Shown piece after piece: positions 10,422 to 21,897 of a stretch of DNA of 64,000 nucleotides; position 1 is the stretch's first letter, and every line of letters begins with the position of its first letter. The stretch is from Setomelanomma holmii (lineage: Eukaryota; Ascomycota; Dothideomycetes; Pleosporales; Phaeosphaeriaceae), in the NCBI GenBank assembly GCA_010015745.1, contig ML978160.1:434001-498000 (forward strand). Direction: 5' to 3'. The notes under the pieces were generated by a model, which did not search any database, was not told the origin of the DNA, and worked only from the letters and a program-made list of their open reading frames with translations. A program made the translations under genes and the position numbers.

Positions 10422-12962
10422 TCAAGCATACTCGTCATCCATGTCCTGATCTTCATCACCAGCCTCGATGAAGACAAGGCGTGTACCTTCTCCTGTCGTT
10501 TGCCATACCTGATGATTGTTAGTCTGGGTATCTCAAGAAGAGGAGCTAGATGCAAACTTACGTCAAGCATCGTGTACTCATCAATGGCCTGCTCAAACTG
10601 ATCGGCCGTGAAGCCCTTTGCCAAAACACGCTCTCTGACCCTGCGGAGATCCAGTTCGCCTCTCGTACCATCGCCAACAGCAGCAGCTCCACTAGCCTCC
10701 ATCGACTTGATCAGCTGGTAAATCTTGCTACTTGGTGTGTAGTCGTCACGGCGATTCTCATCTGCGTACAGACTGGCCTTGCTGACCTCGGTCAGACGCA
10801 GAGCTTCATCCACGTCTTCTGAGATGACCTCATCTGCAAAGCGTAAACGAGCCAGTGCTTGCGCTAAACGCAGCACACCGAGTAGCGTACGTGGAGAAGT
10901 ATGAGTGAAAGCCTTCTTCGAGCCCTCGTCGCGCTTTTGTTGTTGGCGCATGCGCACGTATGCTCCTACCATGTAGTCGGACACTTCTTTCGGCACCGTT
11001 GGTCGGTACGACCGGGCTCGGGCAACCCATTGTCGAACTTCAGCCGGGCTGAAAACAATGCCTCCCGAAGCTTCGGGATGAGCGTTGTGCATGTGCACAT
11101 ATGTGACGTGGCGTGCAAGTTCTTCGTCCGAGTCTCGCGCTGGGGTATCAAGAATTAGGAAGAGGACATCAAAACGTGACAGAAGCGCGGCAGGGAGGTT
11201 GATGTTCTCCACGGGAGAAATGTTGGGGTTGTAGCGGCCGTATAGAGGATTGGCAGCGGCGAGAATCGAGGTACGAGCGTTGAGGGTTGTTGTGATGCCG
11301 GCTTTGCTAATGGAGATGGTTTGTTGTTCCATGACTTCGTGGATTGCCGTTCGGTCGCTATCGTCCATCTTGTCGAACTCGTCAATGCAGCACATGCCAT
11401 TATCAGCCAAGACGAGAGCCCCTCCTTCGAGGACCATCTCATCAGTCACCGGATCGCGCATGACAGCAGCAGTAAGACCAACACCACTGCTACCGCGACC
11501 AGTGGTATAGACACCACGAGGCGCGACCTTGGTGATGTATTTCAGAAGCTGTGATTTGGCAACACCAGGGTCGCCCATCAGGCAAACATTGATGTCGCCA
11601 CGAATGCGCATGCCGTCCTTGACCTCTTTTGTGACACCACCAATGAGTTGAAGGAGGAGTGCCTTCTTGACGTCGACATGACCAAAAATTTCGGGCGCGA
11701 TAGATCGAGACAGATACTCGTATAGCTGACCAGTCCGTTCGAGCTCGTTCATTCTTCGGAGTGTAGGCTGAGCGAGAACGATGTCGTCGTAGGCTTTCTT
11801 ATGTTGCATCACATGCTGCGCCTCCAGATAAGTATCCGTAAGCAGGCCTGCACGGATCGCCTTGAAGCCAGTATATGGTGTTGGTAGGAAGATACCCGCG
11901 ACATCGACGACATCTCCTGGATTGATCTGTCTTACAAGAGCGCCGTGGCAGTGTATCGTGAGCTGCCTTGGAATATGTCCAACAGGGACCTGATCGGCCA
12001 TTTCTTGAATCTTGACCTCCTGGAAGGGCAGGAACTTGGAGGCGCGAGTAGATAGGAACAGCTGGCCCTTGGTCTTGTTATTCTTGCACTCCTCTGACGG
12101 GCACTCCACTAGCGGCGTGAATTGCTTCGTCGTTACGGGTTGGAAAACTTCGCTTCCGCATCGATCACAGGAGTAGGCGTTGACCTGCACAGCAGGCTTG
12201 ACATCTGACACTCTTGTCGCAATGCCCCGGACCGTGATCAAGTGGCCCAGGTGCTCGCCACGGACGTTTCGAACGGCCAAGGCCTTCATGCTTCGCTGAC
12301 TACTTGACCCAGACGGTATTCTGGGCCTGAAGTTGAGCGTGTATCGTCGCGTCAACGCGGCAGGAAACAGTGATTCGGGCGCAGCCTGTGCGCTGTCGTC
12401 GACACCTTGCAGCTCCTGCATCCTCTCGTTGCGTTTTGAGCGCTGAGTCATGATAACGTCCAAGACATCGTCCTTGAAGTTGAGGTCTTTTGTTGGCGGC
12501 GGTAAGCACTTGTCAACTGCCTTTGAGAAGATCTCAATGTAGTGGTGTGCATTGCGCTCAATCGACTCTATCAGCTTGTAATTGTGCTCATCGTCCATGG
12601 ACGCCTTCTCGTACGCCTCCACATCGTTCAGGTCGATCACGATGTCGTCACGCTCGCGATTCGCAACCTCCTGCAGTTGCTTCATGTACTTTATCTTCGG
12701 CTGTCCATTGCGCGCTTGTCCCCCATTCGGCGCGGGGTCGTCTGAGTCGTCGACCATGTCATACTCCTCCTCTTCGCCGTCGCCATTGAGATTCAGGCCC
12801 TCTAATTGATCTGCAGCCTCGGTCGAGGAGGATTTGAAGTTTTTGAGGAAGTCGACGAAGGCAGCTATGCGCTGTTAGCTCAGACCCTGCGTGTCGCTGT
12901 GGTGTTGACGCACACTCCTGCTCCTCGTAATTGACCGGTGCGGCTGTGGTAATGAGCGCCAT
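10422..12962 (-). CDS. MCM7: MCM7 replicative helicase subunit (812 aa, 3 exons)
   Basis: Subunit of the MCM2-7 helicase that licenses origins and unwinds DNA. CDS is complement(join(10422..10508, 10562..12864, 12914..12962)). Intron 1 (49 nt, donor GTGCGT) joins MALITTAAPVNYEEQES to AFVDFLKNF. Intron 2 (53 nt, donor GTAAGT) joins DEYTMLD to VWQTTGEGTRLVF, and the protein ends in an acidic DEDQDMDDEYA tail. Visible motifs: zinc finger CDRCGSEVF...CPSEEC; Walker A GDPGVAKS near residue 446; Walker B CIDEFDKM; arginine finger SRFD. It is divergent to PEX1 across a 283-bp promoter with MCB-like sites. Confidence 0.97.
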
Positions 12963-13245
12963 TGCTTCGTGATCTTCTCTATACACAGAAACAATGCGCC
13001 GAGAGATGTGCGGGTGGTGATGCAGCGGGGAGGGGGTCGCAATCGCAAAATCGAGGATGGGGCGGGCCCGGTCGCGTTCGAAGCGCGTCGGGCGCGTTTC
13101 CAAGGCACGCGAGCGATTGGCTACTGTCAAGCTGCCATTCTGCCACCGCCTTTACGAGCATCGGCACCGACGACCTCGGCTCAGATGGAGCTCGAACGTT
13201 CACAAGAAACATGGAGTAGCTGTCCGTCCCTCTGCACTCATCGTC
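12963..13245. promoter_or_regulatory. shared MCM7/PEX1 divergent promoter with MCB-like cores
   Basis: The 283 bp between the two start codons carries three CGCGT/ACGCG cores (13084-13088, 13093-13097, 13107-13111) and an inverted CCAAT box (ATTGG, 13116-13120). CGCGT is the core of the MluI cell-cycle box bound by MBF in yeasts, which controls MCM genes at G1/S. Binding here is inference. Confidence 0.5.
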
Positions 13246-16200
13246 ATGCCGCCGAAGAAGCCTGCGGGCAATGTTGTCCAGGCTGAGGTCGCCCTGAAAC
13301 AATCATTGAAGAACTGTCTTGTCAACCTTCCTTCGTCTTTAGTATCTGTGCTTGTGAACGCAAATGCAGTAAGTCATACTCTCGACTCCGTGGAGCATGT
13401 TACTGAGTCCGAGTAGGTCGCGCAGAATGTGGTTGTCGAATTATCGTACCGCCAACCCCCGCCGCCTGGTGCATCAGACTTGCGCAATGCCTCCCCGCAA
13501 AAGTCCGTCTTCGTTGGGTGGACGGGCATGCAAAGCCAGCGAAGGCTGGCGCCTGTAGTGGGACGGGATCGCTTGAGGGCTACCCAGTCCAGTAGCCAGC
13601 AAGATGTACCAGCTGTGGAAGTGGATACTACTTTCGCGCGCCTCATTGGGCTCGCTGAAGGACAGAAGGTCGGCATCTTGCTGCACCTTGACCCTCCACA
13701 AGCGCACACGATCAACATCGAGCCACTGACGCCCGTGGACTGGGAGATGATAGAGCTCCATGCGCAATTCCTAGAACTCAACCTCCTCTCCCAGATACGC
13801 GCCCTTCCAAATCCCCACGTGCAGGCGCCGCATCCGTTAACGCTTCATCTCTCGCCTACCACAACCGCAAACATCACTGTGACGTCGGTTGCACCTGCAC
13901 CGGCCACCACCTCGCCATTCGTGAAAATCTCGCCAGATGCCGAAGTCATTGTTGCGCCGAAGACACGCCAAAAAGAGAAAAGCTCGAACAGAGAAAGCAA
14001 AAGTGTGGGAGGTGCATCGAGAAAAAGTGGAAAGAGTACTGCAAGCACAGTCAGACGCCGCAGTGGCCGCGATGAGAGTATAAGCAAGGGTGCAGTGTTC
14101 CTGCGAGGTGTTGACCGCGGCGCAGCCCAAGAGTGGTTTGATGAGGATGACGCTGATGCTGCTGGCCTGAAGGTCTGGGTGGACAAGGATATCTTGCTCA
14201 CAAAAGCGCTTCGCGGTGCCACCTGGGTGTCAGTATCTGTCATCAAGCCCGCAGGGTTGCAAGAGCCTGTCGACATGTCCAAGGAGCAGGAGCAAGAAAA
14301 GGCCGCGACACGAGTGGTAGCTAGAATTGTTGTTTGGGAAGACGCGCCTGATGGTCGCCACGTCGCACTGTCTACGGACCTCTGCAGGGTCCTAGGCTTT
14401 GGTGGCTTCATTGGTGGACTTGTTCGCATTGAGGGCGCACCCACTCAGACCGCAAAGCCATCAGCGATCAAGCCAACGGGCTCAAAAGAGTCAAAAGACC
14501 CGGTCGTCAAGACGATCAAAATCGTGCCCTTCTCAACATTTGCATCACAGAACAATGCTGCGCTGAGATTCGGAGGCGAATCCAAACAGGAACAAGACGA
14601 CGCCATCCAGAAGATTAAGACCATATATGGGAGAAAGAATGGTTTGTTAGACGGCCCAGTCACAGATGGCATGGTCCTTCCACCAGTAAAAGACTCCGAA
14701 TCGCACTGGCAAGGAGGTCTCGTGAGATTCGATCCTCCTCAACCGACTTCCGCAGTCTCATGGTTATTGTTCCCGGAACGTAAACCTCCTGTCGAGCTAG
14801 GTCAGGAGACACCGACACCATCGAGCTGGTCTAGGGGCTGGAAGCAAGGCGAACCGTTACCTGAAATTCCGCCGAACCTGGTTGGAATCGACCCTACGAT
14901 TCAACAACTACGATCACATCTGACGCACAATTCTTCTGTCCTCCTTACTGGTGGTCTTGGAGCGGGCAAGTCGCATTGTGCCCAACTTCTTGCCCACCAG
15001 CTTCGGACCGAGTATTTGTTCAATGTCATCTACTTTCCTTGCAGCAAGCTCGTCACGGATGAAACAAGGGTTGCCACCATCAAGGAGACACTCAACAGAC
15101 TGTTTGCCTCTGCATCGTGGGGTGCGAGATCTGGAGGTAATGCCGTTGTGGTTTTGGACGATTTGGACAAGCTTTGTCCAGTCGAGACGGAGTTGCAAGT
15201 TGGCAATGACAATGGTAGCAGCCGCCAAGTCAGTGAATGCTTAGTATCGATCGTGCGGCAATACTGCTCTATGGATTCAGGTGTCGTGCTTCTGGCAACA
15301 GCGCAAGGCAAGGAATCTTTGAACAATGTGGTTGTTGGTGGTCATATTGTGCGCGAGATCGTCAGCCTTAAAGCACCAAACAAGGATGGGCGAAGAAAGG
15401 TCCTGGAAATGTTGGCTTTCAAAGACGCGAAGCCGCAATCAGCAGCGATAGAGCACACGAACGGTCACGCATTCCCGTCCTCGCCGTCAACAAGCCGGCC
15501 AAGTACTTCTCACCGTAGTCAGCCAAGCAACGGAAGCATAGAGGAAGATAAGCCAGAGGAGGTCGGCTTTGTTGTTGACTCTACAATTGACTTCCTAGAC
15601 CTCGCTGGACAGACTGACGGCTATATGCCTGGCGACCTTGTCCTCCTGACATCCCGCGCACGTAATGAAGCCCTCATCCGCTTTATCACGTCGTCTAGTA
15701 ATCTCATATCTCTCACGCGAGACGATTACGCATCAGCAATATCCGGCTTCATTCCCGCTTCCTTGCGGAATGTCACCTTGCAATCATCAACCACAAAATG
15801 GGATTCGATAGGCGGGTTGCATTCAACACGTCAGACGCTTCTCGAGACCCTACAATACCCCACGACGTACGCTCCGATCTTCGCACAATGTCCTCTCCGC
15901 TTACGGTCTGGTCTTCTTCTGTATGGGTACCCTGGATGCGGCAAGACACTTCTCGCCTCCGCGGTCGCTGGAGAATGCGGCCTCAACTTCATCTCTGTCA
16001 AAGGTCCTGAGATATTGAACAAATACATCGGTGCTTCAGAAAAGTCCGTCCGTGACCTCTTCGAACGTGCAGAAGCTGCTCGTCCGTGTGTTCTCTTCTT
16101 TGATGAGTTCGACTCTATTGCACCCAAGCGAGGGCATGACAGCACCGGTGTTACAGATCGAGTTGTCAATCAATTGCTCACCCAGATGGATGGTGCTGAA

Positions 16201-16995
16201 GGTCTATCGGGCGTCTACGTCTTGGCTGCGACATCACGACCCGATCTCATCGACCCAGCTCTCCTTCGCCCCGGCCGTCTCGACAAGAGTTTACTATGCG
16301 ACATGCCCGGCCTCGAAGAACGCATCGACATTCTCAAGGCCGTGACACGAAAACTTCACCTCGCACCTAGCCTCCTCGAGTCCGATGACTCAGGCGAGAA
16401 TCTTCGCGAAATAGCACGTCGAACCGAAGGCTACTCCGGCGCCGACCTGCAAGCCGTGGTGTACAACGCACAACTCGAAGCCATCCACGACGTCCTCGGC
16501 GACTCAGAACTAGGCGATCCAACGAAAGTCGGCGGCGGCAAGAAGAGCAGTTCTTCCGGATCGAACACGAAGGAAAAAGGTATCCCAGAATTCACACACT
16601 TCCGCTACGGCGACCCACCATCCGACACCACCGACACAAGCGAATCCATCCCCTCAAACCAGCTCACGGAGCGCGCCATGATCGCTTCAAAAATTGTAGC
16701 GCTGCAGGCCCTTCGGCGCAAACAAAAAGCGCTACAACGACCAAATTCAAGTCATAACGAAGAGCATGGCACGCATGGCACGAATGGCAAGCTCGAAGAC
16801 GACGGCGAGCGAAAAGATCCGCAGATTCAGTGGAAGCATATTGATACTTCGCTGGGTACGACGAGGAGTAGTATTAGTGCGCAGGAGAAGAGGCGGTTGG
16901 AGAGGATTTATAGGGAGTTTGTGGAGGGCAGGGATGGGGATTTGCCGAGTGGGCAGGGGGGAAATGAGATTGGGGGGAGGAGTAGTTTGATGTAG
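13246..16995 (+). CDS. PEX1: peroxisomal AAA ATPase Pex1 (1233 aa, 2 exons)
   Basis: With Pex6 it forms the hexameric motor that extracts ubiquitinated Pex5 from the peroxisomal membrane. CDS is join(13246..13368, 13417..16995); the 48-nt intron has donor GTAAGT. Exon 1 gives the start MPPKKPAGNVVQAEV, and the joined N-domain continues VAQNVVVELSYRQPPPP. AAA D1 has Walker A GGLGAGKS near residue 551 and a Walker B VVLDDLDKL. D2, the conserved catalytic ring, has Walker A GYPGCGKT near residue 874, Walker B LFFDEFDSIAPKRG near 932, and the sensor/arginine region RPDLIDPALLRPGRLD. Two low-complexity linkers (around residues 180-220 and 700-730) and a Gly-rich tail are the variable parts. Confidence 0.96.
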
Positions 16996-17242
16996 ATGGG
17001 CGTATGTGAGTTGGGGATGTGGCGATTTGGTGTTGTTTACGGGCAGAGGAAAAGTGTAGTGTTGCCTCACTTTTTTGAGATGCTCACAATTTGCGTCTAC
17101 ATCGAGATGCACAGGTATCAAGTGAAGTCAAAACAGCAATTGACTCGGTAGTGCCCATATCGCGGGTAATGTACATATCAATCATGCATCCTTCCACTCC
17201 CACCTTCTCCCCATCCTCTCCCCTCCACCCCTCAACACCACT

Positions 17243-17925
17243 CTATTTCCCGACCGCATCCCTAACCTTATCCCCCACCTCCTTAACCTTCTCCGTCGCC
17301 CCCTCTATGCCCGCCTTCGCCTTATCCTGCAAACTCGCCTCCCTGCCACCGAAGTTCCAGTAATTCAAATATCTGTACCCTTGCACGAGTTGCGAGCTGA
17401 AGTTGATGGCGTGGCACCCAAAGAGCAGGTAGTTTGCGGGCGTGACGGCGAACGCGTAGCGCATGAAGGTGCCGGAGTAGAGGGTCAGGGCGCCAGTCAT
17501 GCGGCCGGAGATACTGTGGGGTGTTAGTTTGGGAGCGCTGAGGGTTTTTGCATTGGAAGATTTGGGGATAGAGTGGTTGCGCCACTAAGGGTTGTGTAGC
17601 GTATGTTGTGGGTGTGTGAGGGCCAAGTGCGAAGACGTACATTTCTGGATCCTTGCTCATGTCCGCAATCGCCGCAATCGGGATGCCAAAGTTACTTGCC
17701 GGGCCCCAGAAATCTGGCATACGCGTTAGCAACTGAGTCCTCTTTCATCTTCTACCTGCTATGTATCGCGCGCAATCCTCAAAATCCCCAGAACGACACA
17801 GTCCTCCTCTTCCTTCCCAAGCTCGCGCAAACAGAATCCGGGTAAAACGTACGGGTCGAGCAGAAGTAATCCGTGTACTTGTTTGAGCGAATCTTCGCAT
17901 TGAGAGCTTTTATCGCGGCGGCCAT
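17243..17925 (-). CDS. MPC1: mitochondrial pyruvate carrier subunit Mpc1 (138 aa, 3 exons)
   Basis: Inner-membrane pyruvate import, working as a heterodimer with an Mpc2/3 subunit. CDS is complement(join(17243..17513, 17641..17713, 17853..17925)), with introns of 139 and 127 nt, the longest clearly placed in the window. The joined protein reads MAAAIKALNAKIRSNKYTDY...STHFWGPASNFGIPIAA...KDPEIISGRMTGAL, matching the family core, with the usual hydrophobic helices after it. The C-terminus, beyond the LNYWNF motif, carries an extra helical Lys/Glu/Ala-rich tail of about 30 residues (DKAKAGIEGATEKVKEVGDK) that is absent from short animal Mpc1. Confidence 0.95.
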
Positions 17926-18520
17926 CTTGTCGGTATTTGAATGTGCGTGGGGAGCTTCGAGCGAGAGAAGCAGCGACCGTGGCAGCGGGAGCTTGCGGTT
18001 GCGGATGCCGTTTGGTGTTGAGGATGCGGATGCCAAGGAAAATCGGGGCCGAACGTTAACAGCCGCGATGTGAATTTGCGACGACGGGCATATCGTCACG
18101 TGGGCGCATGGATACCTAAATCTTGAACGGAGAACGATACGAGTATGTCGTCAGCCACAGGATATGGTTTCACCTGCTTGATCCAATTGATGCTAGTGAT
18201 CGAGGTAGCAATTGGGTTTGCATTGATTGACTAGTGAAGCTGCTTTGCGCAGTAGTCTTCCTTTTAACGACTTTTTCGAAGACAGAAAGTGACTGCCTCT
18301 CATTCTTGTAAAGACCCAGACCCAGTGCTAGCTAGAAGCAATTGGTGTTTTCAGCCAAGCGAATCCCTTCTGCCATCGGGACACTGCCTTATGGTTGTGT
18401 GAATTCATCCTCCGCGCGCGCCTGTCGTTTTAATTCAAGCCGCTATTCGACACCTCGTTTGATATTGGTCGAAATAGATTCTCCAAAAAGTTGCCAAGTT
18501 TTGTTGTTCGCATTCCTTCT
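17926..18520. other. MPC1 promoter and SmB 3' flank
   Basis: A 0.6-kb gap between two minus-strand genes. I see no conserved reading frame, repeat or RNA gene in it. Confidence 0.4.
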
Positions 18521-19385
18521 CTACCTGCCGCCAAAACCGGGAGGGCCACCTCGGCCTGGGAACCCAGGTGGAGCGCCAAAGCCCGGGGGACCAGCAAAGC
18601 CGGGTGGTCCTCCAGCAGGAGGAAAGCCAGCTGTGATAGACTGTTAGTAAAAGTGCCTTCAAAAGACTAGAGGAGCTGCATACGCGGTCCGCCAGGAGGG
18701 CCTCCACGGCCTGGAAACCCAGGCGGTCCACCAAAGCCAGGCGCACCCGGAAATCCTCCTCCAAAGCCTGGGCCAGGGCCTCCAACGCCAGGCGCAGGTC
18801 CTGTCAGTCCGACAGGCAGGCCTCGACCAGCTGGTCGCGCAACACCAGGGCCAGCGGCCAATGCAGCAGCGGTCGTCGGCCCTCCTGATGTTGCACCGAG
18901 ACGAGCTGCAGGGTCTGCAGGCGGCGGTCCATCTACTGACAGCGAAATCACATGTGCGCCGCGAATGATTGTGAGACCAATGACACGTCGCTCTTCGGTC
19001 TCGGTGACTTGTTGCGCAGCGCCGGGCGCGGCCTTTCCTCTTCGTCGCGTCCGTCGAAACTCTTCTGTGTCGGCGAGAACGAGATTCATATGCTATCAGC
19101 ACATATTAGCACAGCTTGGACACATACACAGCGCAAGACTGACCTTGTCGAAGGCGAGCATCTGCCCAACCATTTGTCTACCATCTTGAAGTGTTACCTT
19201 CATGCGGTAGTTGATCTACTTTGGTGAGTTCGATGCGGTATGAGCGGAGATAAGAGGGCTTACTAGATTTTGCTACATCATTGAGCGTCAGTCAGTTCTA
19301 CGGGAGTCTTCTCTCAGGTCAAGGACGCGCGCTCTTAGGCAGATTTACTTACCATCTTTCCCTGTCGGTTGGCGGCGCCAGACAT
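18521..19385 (-). CDS. SMB1: Sm core protein B of spliceosomal snRNPs (210 aa, 5 exons with a 9-nt micro-exon)
   Basis: Part of the heptameric Sm ring on U1, U2, U4 and U5 snRNAs. CDS is complement(join(18521..18630, 18684..19092, 19144..19215, 19264..19272, 19353..19385)). The second exon is only CAAAATCTA (Gln-Asn-Leu) between acceptor GTAG and donor GTAAGC; it bridges MSGAANRQGKM and INYRMKVTLQDGRQMVGQ, as the family requires. The Sm1 motif lies in exon 3 and Sm2 (VIGLTIIRGAHVISLSV) in exon 4. The C-terminal half is Gly/Pro-rich, with repeated PGFGGP-type units typical of SmB. Introns are 80, 48, 51 and 53 nt. Divergent to RPL11. Confidence 0.93.
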
Positions 19386-19663
19386 GATTGATGTTGCGCG
19401 TCCGAAGACGACTTGAACTCTGAAGGATGAGATTAGTGTAGAGTGTTTAGAGATTGTTCCCCGTTATTGGGTGGACTGCCTGCGGAGCTATTGACGGTGT
19501 TGATGCAGGAAGCTCTTTCGGCGCAAAGTCCAATGCCAAGACCAGGCCTCGCTAAACCGCCGCCCACCGACGCGGACCCACCCAGGTCAAATTCAATCCA
19601 TCGCCAACTTCGTCTTTCAGCAGCCCACACCACAACTGCCCACTAACATCCGCAGCATTCACA
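19386..19663. promoter_or_regulatory. shared SmB/RPL11 divergent promoter
   Basis: The 278 bp between the two start codons must contain both core promoters and 5' UTRs. A CCGTTATTGGGTGG stretch (with an inverted CCAAT core) is the only motif I can point to. Confidence 0.45.
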
Positions 19664-20287
19664 ATGGTACGCCCACGAAATGCGAGACTGGATTAGATGA
19701 ATACTAATGTCTACGACAGTCCGACTCAAAGGCCTCCAACCCCATGCGGGAGCTCCGCATCCAGAAGCTCGTCCTCAACATCTCCGTTGGCGAGTCTGGT
19801 GATCGTCTCACTCGTGCGGCCAAGGTGCTCGAACAGCTCAGCGGTCAAACCCCCGTCTACTCCAAGGCCCGCTACACCGTCCGTACTTTCGGTATCAGGA
19901 GGAACGAGAAGATTGCCGTCCACGTCACCGTCCGTGGCCCCAAGGCCGAAGAGATTCTCGAGCGCGGCCTCAAGGTCAAGGAGTACGAGCTCCGCAAGCG
20001 CAACTTCAGCGAGTCTGGCAACTTCGGTTTCGGTATCAGCGAGCACATCGACTTGGGCATCAAGTACGACCCTAGCATTGGGTATGTAGAGTCAGGACAA
20101 TGACTGCGAGGCATACACTGACTGGAGCAGTATCTACGGCATGGACTTCTACGTCTGCATGACCCGCCCCGGCGAGCGTGTTGCCAAGCGTAGGCGGTGC
20201 AAGAGCAAGATTGGCGCCTCCCACCGTGTCAACCAGGCCGAGACCGTCAAGTGGTACAAGAATCGATTCGAGGGCATCGTCCGATAA
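19664..20287 (+). CDS. RPL11: 60S ribosomal protein L11 (uL5), 173 aa, 3 exons
   Basis: Large-subunit protein of the central protuberance that contacts 5S rRNA. CDS is join(19664..19666, 19720..20081, 20131..20287). The first coding exon is just the ATG, followed by donor GTACGC, branch TACTAAT and acceptor ACAG. The second intron (49 nt) is phase 2 and restores SIG-IYGMDFYVCM. The mature sequence begins MSDSKASNPMRELRIQKLVL and contains NISVGESGDRLTRAAKVLEQ, FGIRRNEKIAVHVTVRGPKA and the C-terminus WYKNRFEGIVR, all diagnostic. Length matches eukaryotic L11. Confidence 0.97.
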
Positions 20288-21897
20288 GCGCATTAGGCAG
20301 GGGTGAAGAGGGAACGAATTGAAGATTCTGCACGATTACCAGCATTTCCGGTCTCGGTGGGTATGGTCCTACGGAGTCCTGGGTGTACTTAACAAAAGAG
20401 CAAGCATTCAGAACTTGCGGCCTATCAATGGAGCTGACCTCGACTCTAATGAGCGGGTCTCTGATCACAACTATCAATGGAGGCTTCACTTGGGTGAACG
20501 TGCCGATTCAACCATTGTGTGATCAACTTCTGCCATTTGAAGTCTGCTCGTGATGTTTTCTGCGACTATGACTTATGCTGACAGCAGGTCCTGCGTGACT
20601 TTCCTCTGTAGGCGCTACCACCCATGTGCTCGCTCAAGTAGATGGTAGCACGTTCACTCCTCATGGCGTACATGGTCGTGTTCGGCCCAATGTCAAATCG
20701 CATGCTGAACTGATGCTTAAGGAGACGACGTTTATTCAACATGGTTAGTGCTATGTTACACGCCCGCCATGATGGCAAGTTTCCAATTTACTGTCATGTA
20801 ATGTATATCATCGGACTCGTCAACGTATAACGTCGATGATAGAAATGCCAATAATGATGTGGTATGTGGGAGCACTTACCAGGGCATGGGTCTCGAGCCG
20901 AGTAAAACTCCCTGAAGCTCATGTTCATCGATGTATCTAGACAACATTGATTTATTACAAGGTCAACGATCAGTCACACAATTGATCACTCTGACTTGAC
21001 ATCTTCATACCCATCGCATTTCGAACAGAGCGGTGAGCTTGTACAACCAGCACCGTATCACCTCCCTTCCATCTAACCCATTGTATCACAGGTCCCGCTC
21101 CCCCTTCTGCAAACCCACTCAACACAACTCATCCAACGACCCGCATCCCAATCCCAACCTCGGCCCTCATTCCGACCCAAAACCCGCACCACACTTACTT
21201 CCTTACTTCCCTCATCCAGCCGCCAGGTCACGAAAGCGGTCCCATGGGTTCACGCGCCGTGGCGACAAAAAGTGCCATGGAGCCGGGCGCGTAGGGAAGC
21301 AGGGTAGGGCGGCTCAGGCTGCGTGATGACGGAAGGTGCGTTGGGGGAGTATTGGGTGTGTTTGGTGAGACGCTGGGGCGAGGGTGACGTGGATGCGGCA
21401 TCATGGGAAAGGAGATCATGGGATGGGCGGGAGTTGAGGATTTGGGCAAGGAGCGAACGGAACGAGTGTCATTGATTTCGGGTTGATGGGACAGAGAGAA
21501 TGCGGTTGGAAGACTCGTCGCTGTGGAAAATGCAATGGGAAGTGAAGGTTATTGTAAATCGTTCGTCTTTTGATTGATTGATGATATCAGACTTCAGTCT
21601 CCTCTCTCTCGATTCAACGCATCCTCGCTCGTCAAACAACGAGAGGCGTACTTCCGCGTAAATCTCAACAACAATTGTAGGTATCGTAAGCAGAAAATCC
21701 CAAAACACCAGTTCCAGACAGTAAATTATTCAACGATCGACTGAGCGGCCAAAGCCAGCTCCCAATATTGTGTTCCCAACTTTCAAAAATGTACAGGTTT
21801 CAGCACCCGAAAGATCGCTGGCAAAAGTGATCCCAGATGCCAAGATGAAGAAGAGAACAAACAATGCTATGTCAAAACACAAACACGAGCGAGCAGT
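20288..21897. other. 1.6-kb gene-poor stretch
   Basis: Lies between convergent RPL11 and the minus-strand MARVEL-like gene, so it holds two 3' flanks. Reading frames are short and without conserved features, and one is merely Pro/His-rich from C-rich sequence near 21.1 kb. No repeat, tRNA or mobile element seen. Confidence 0.4.
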
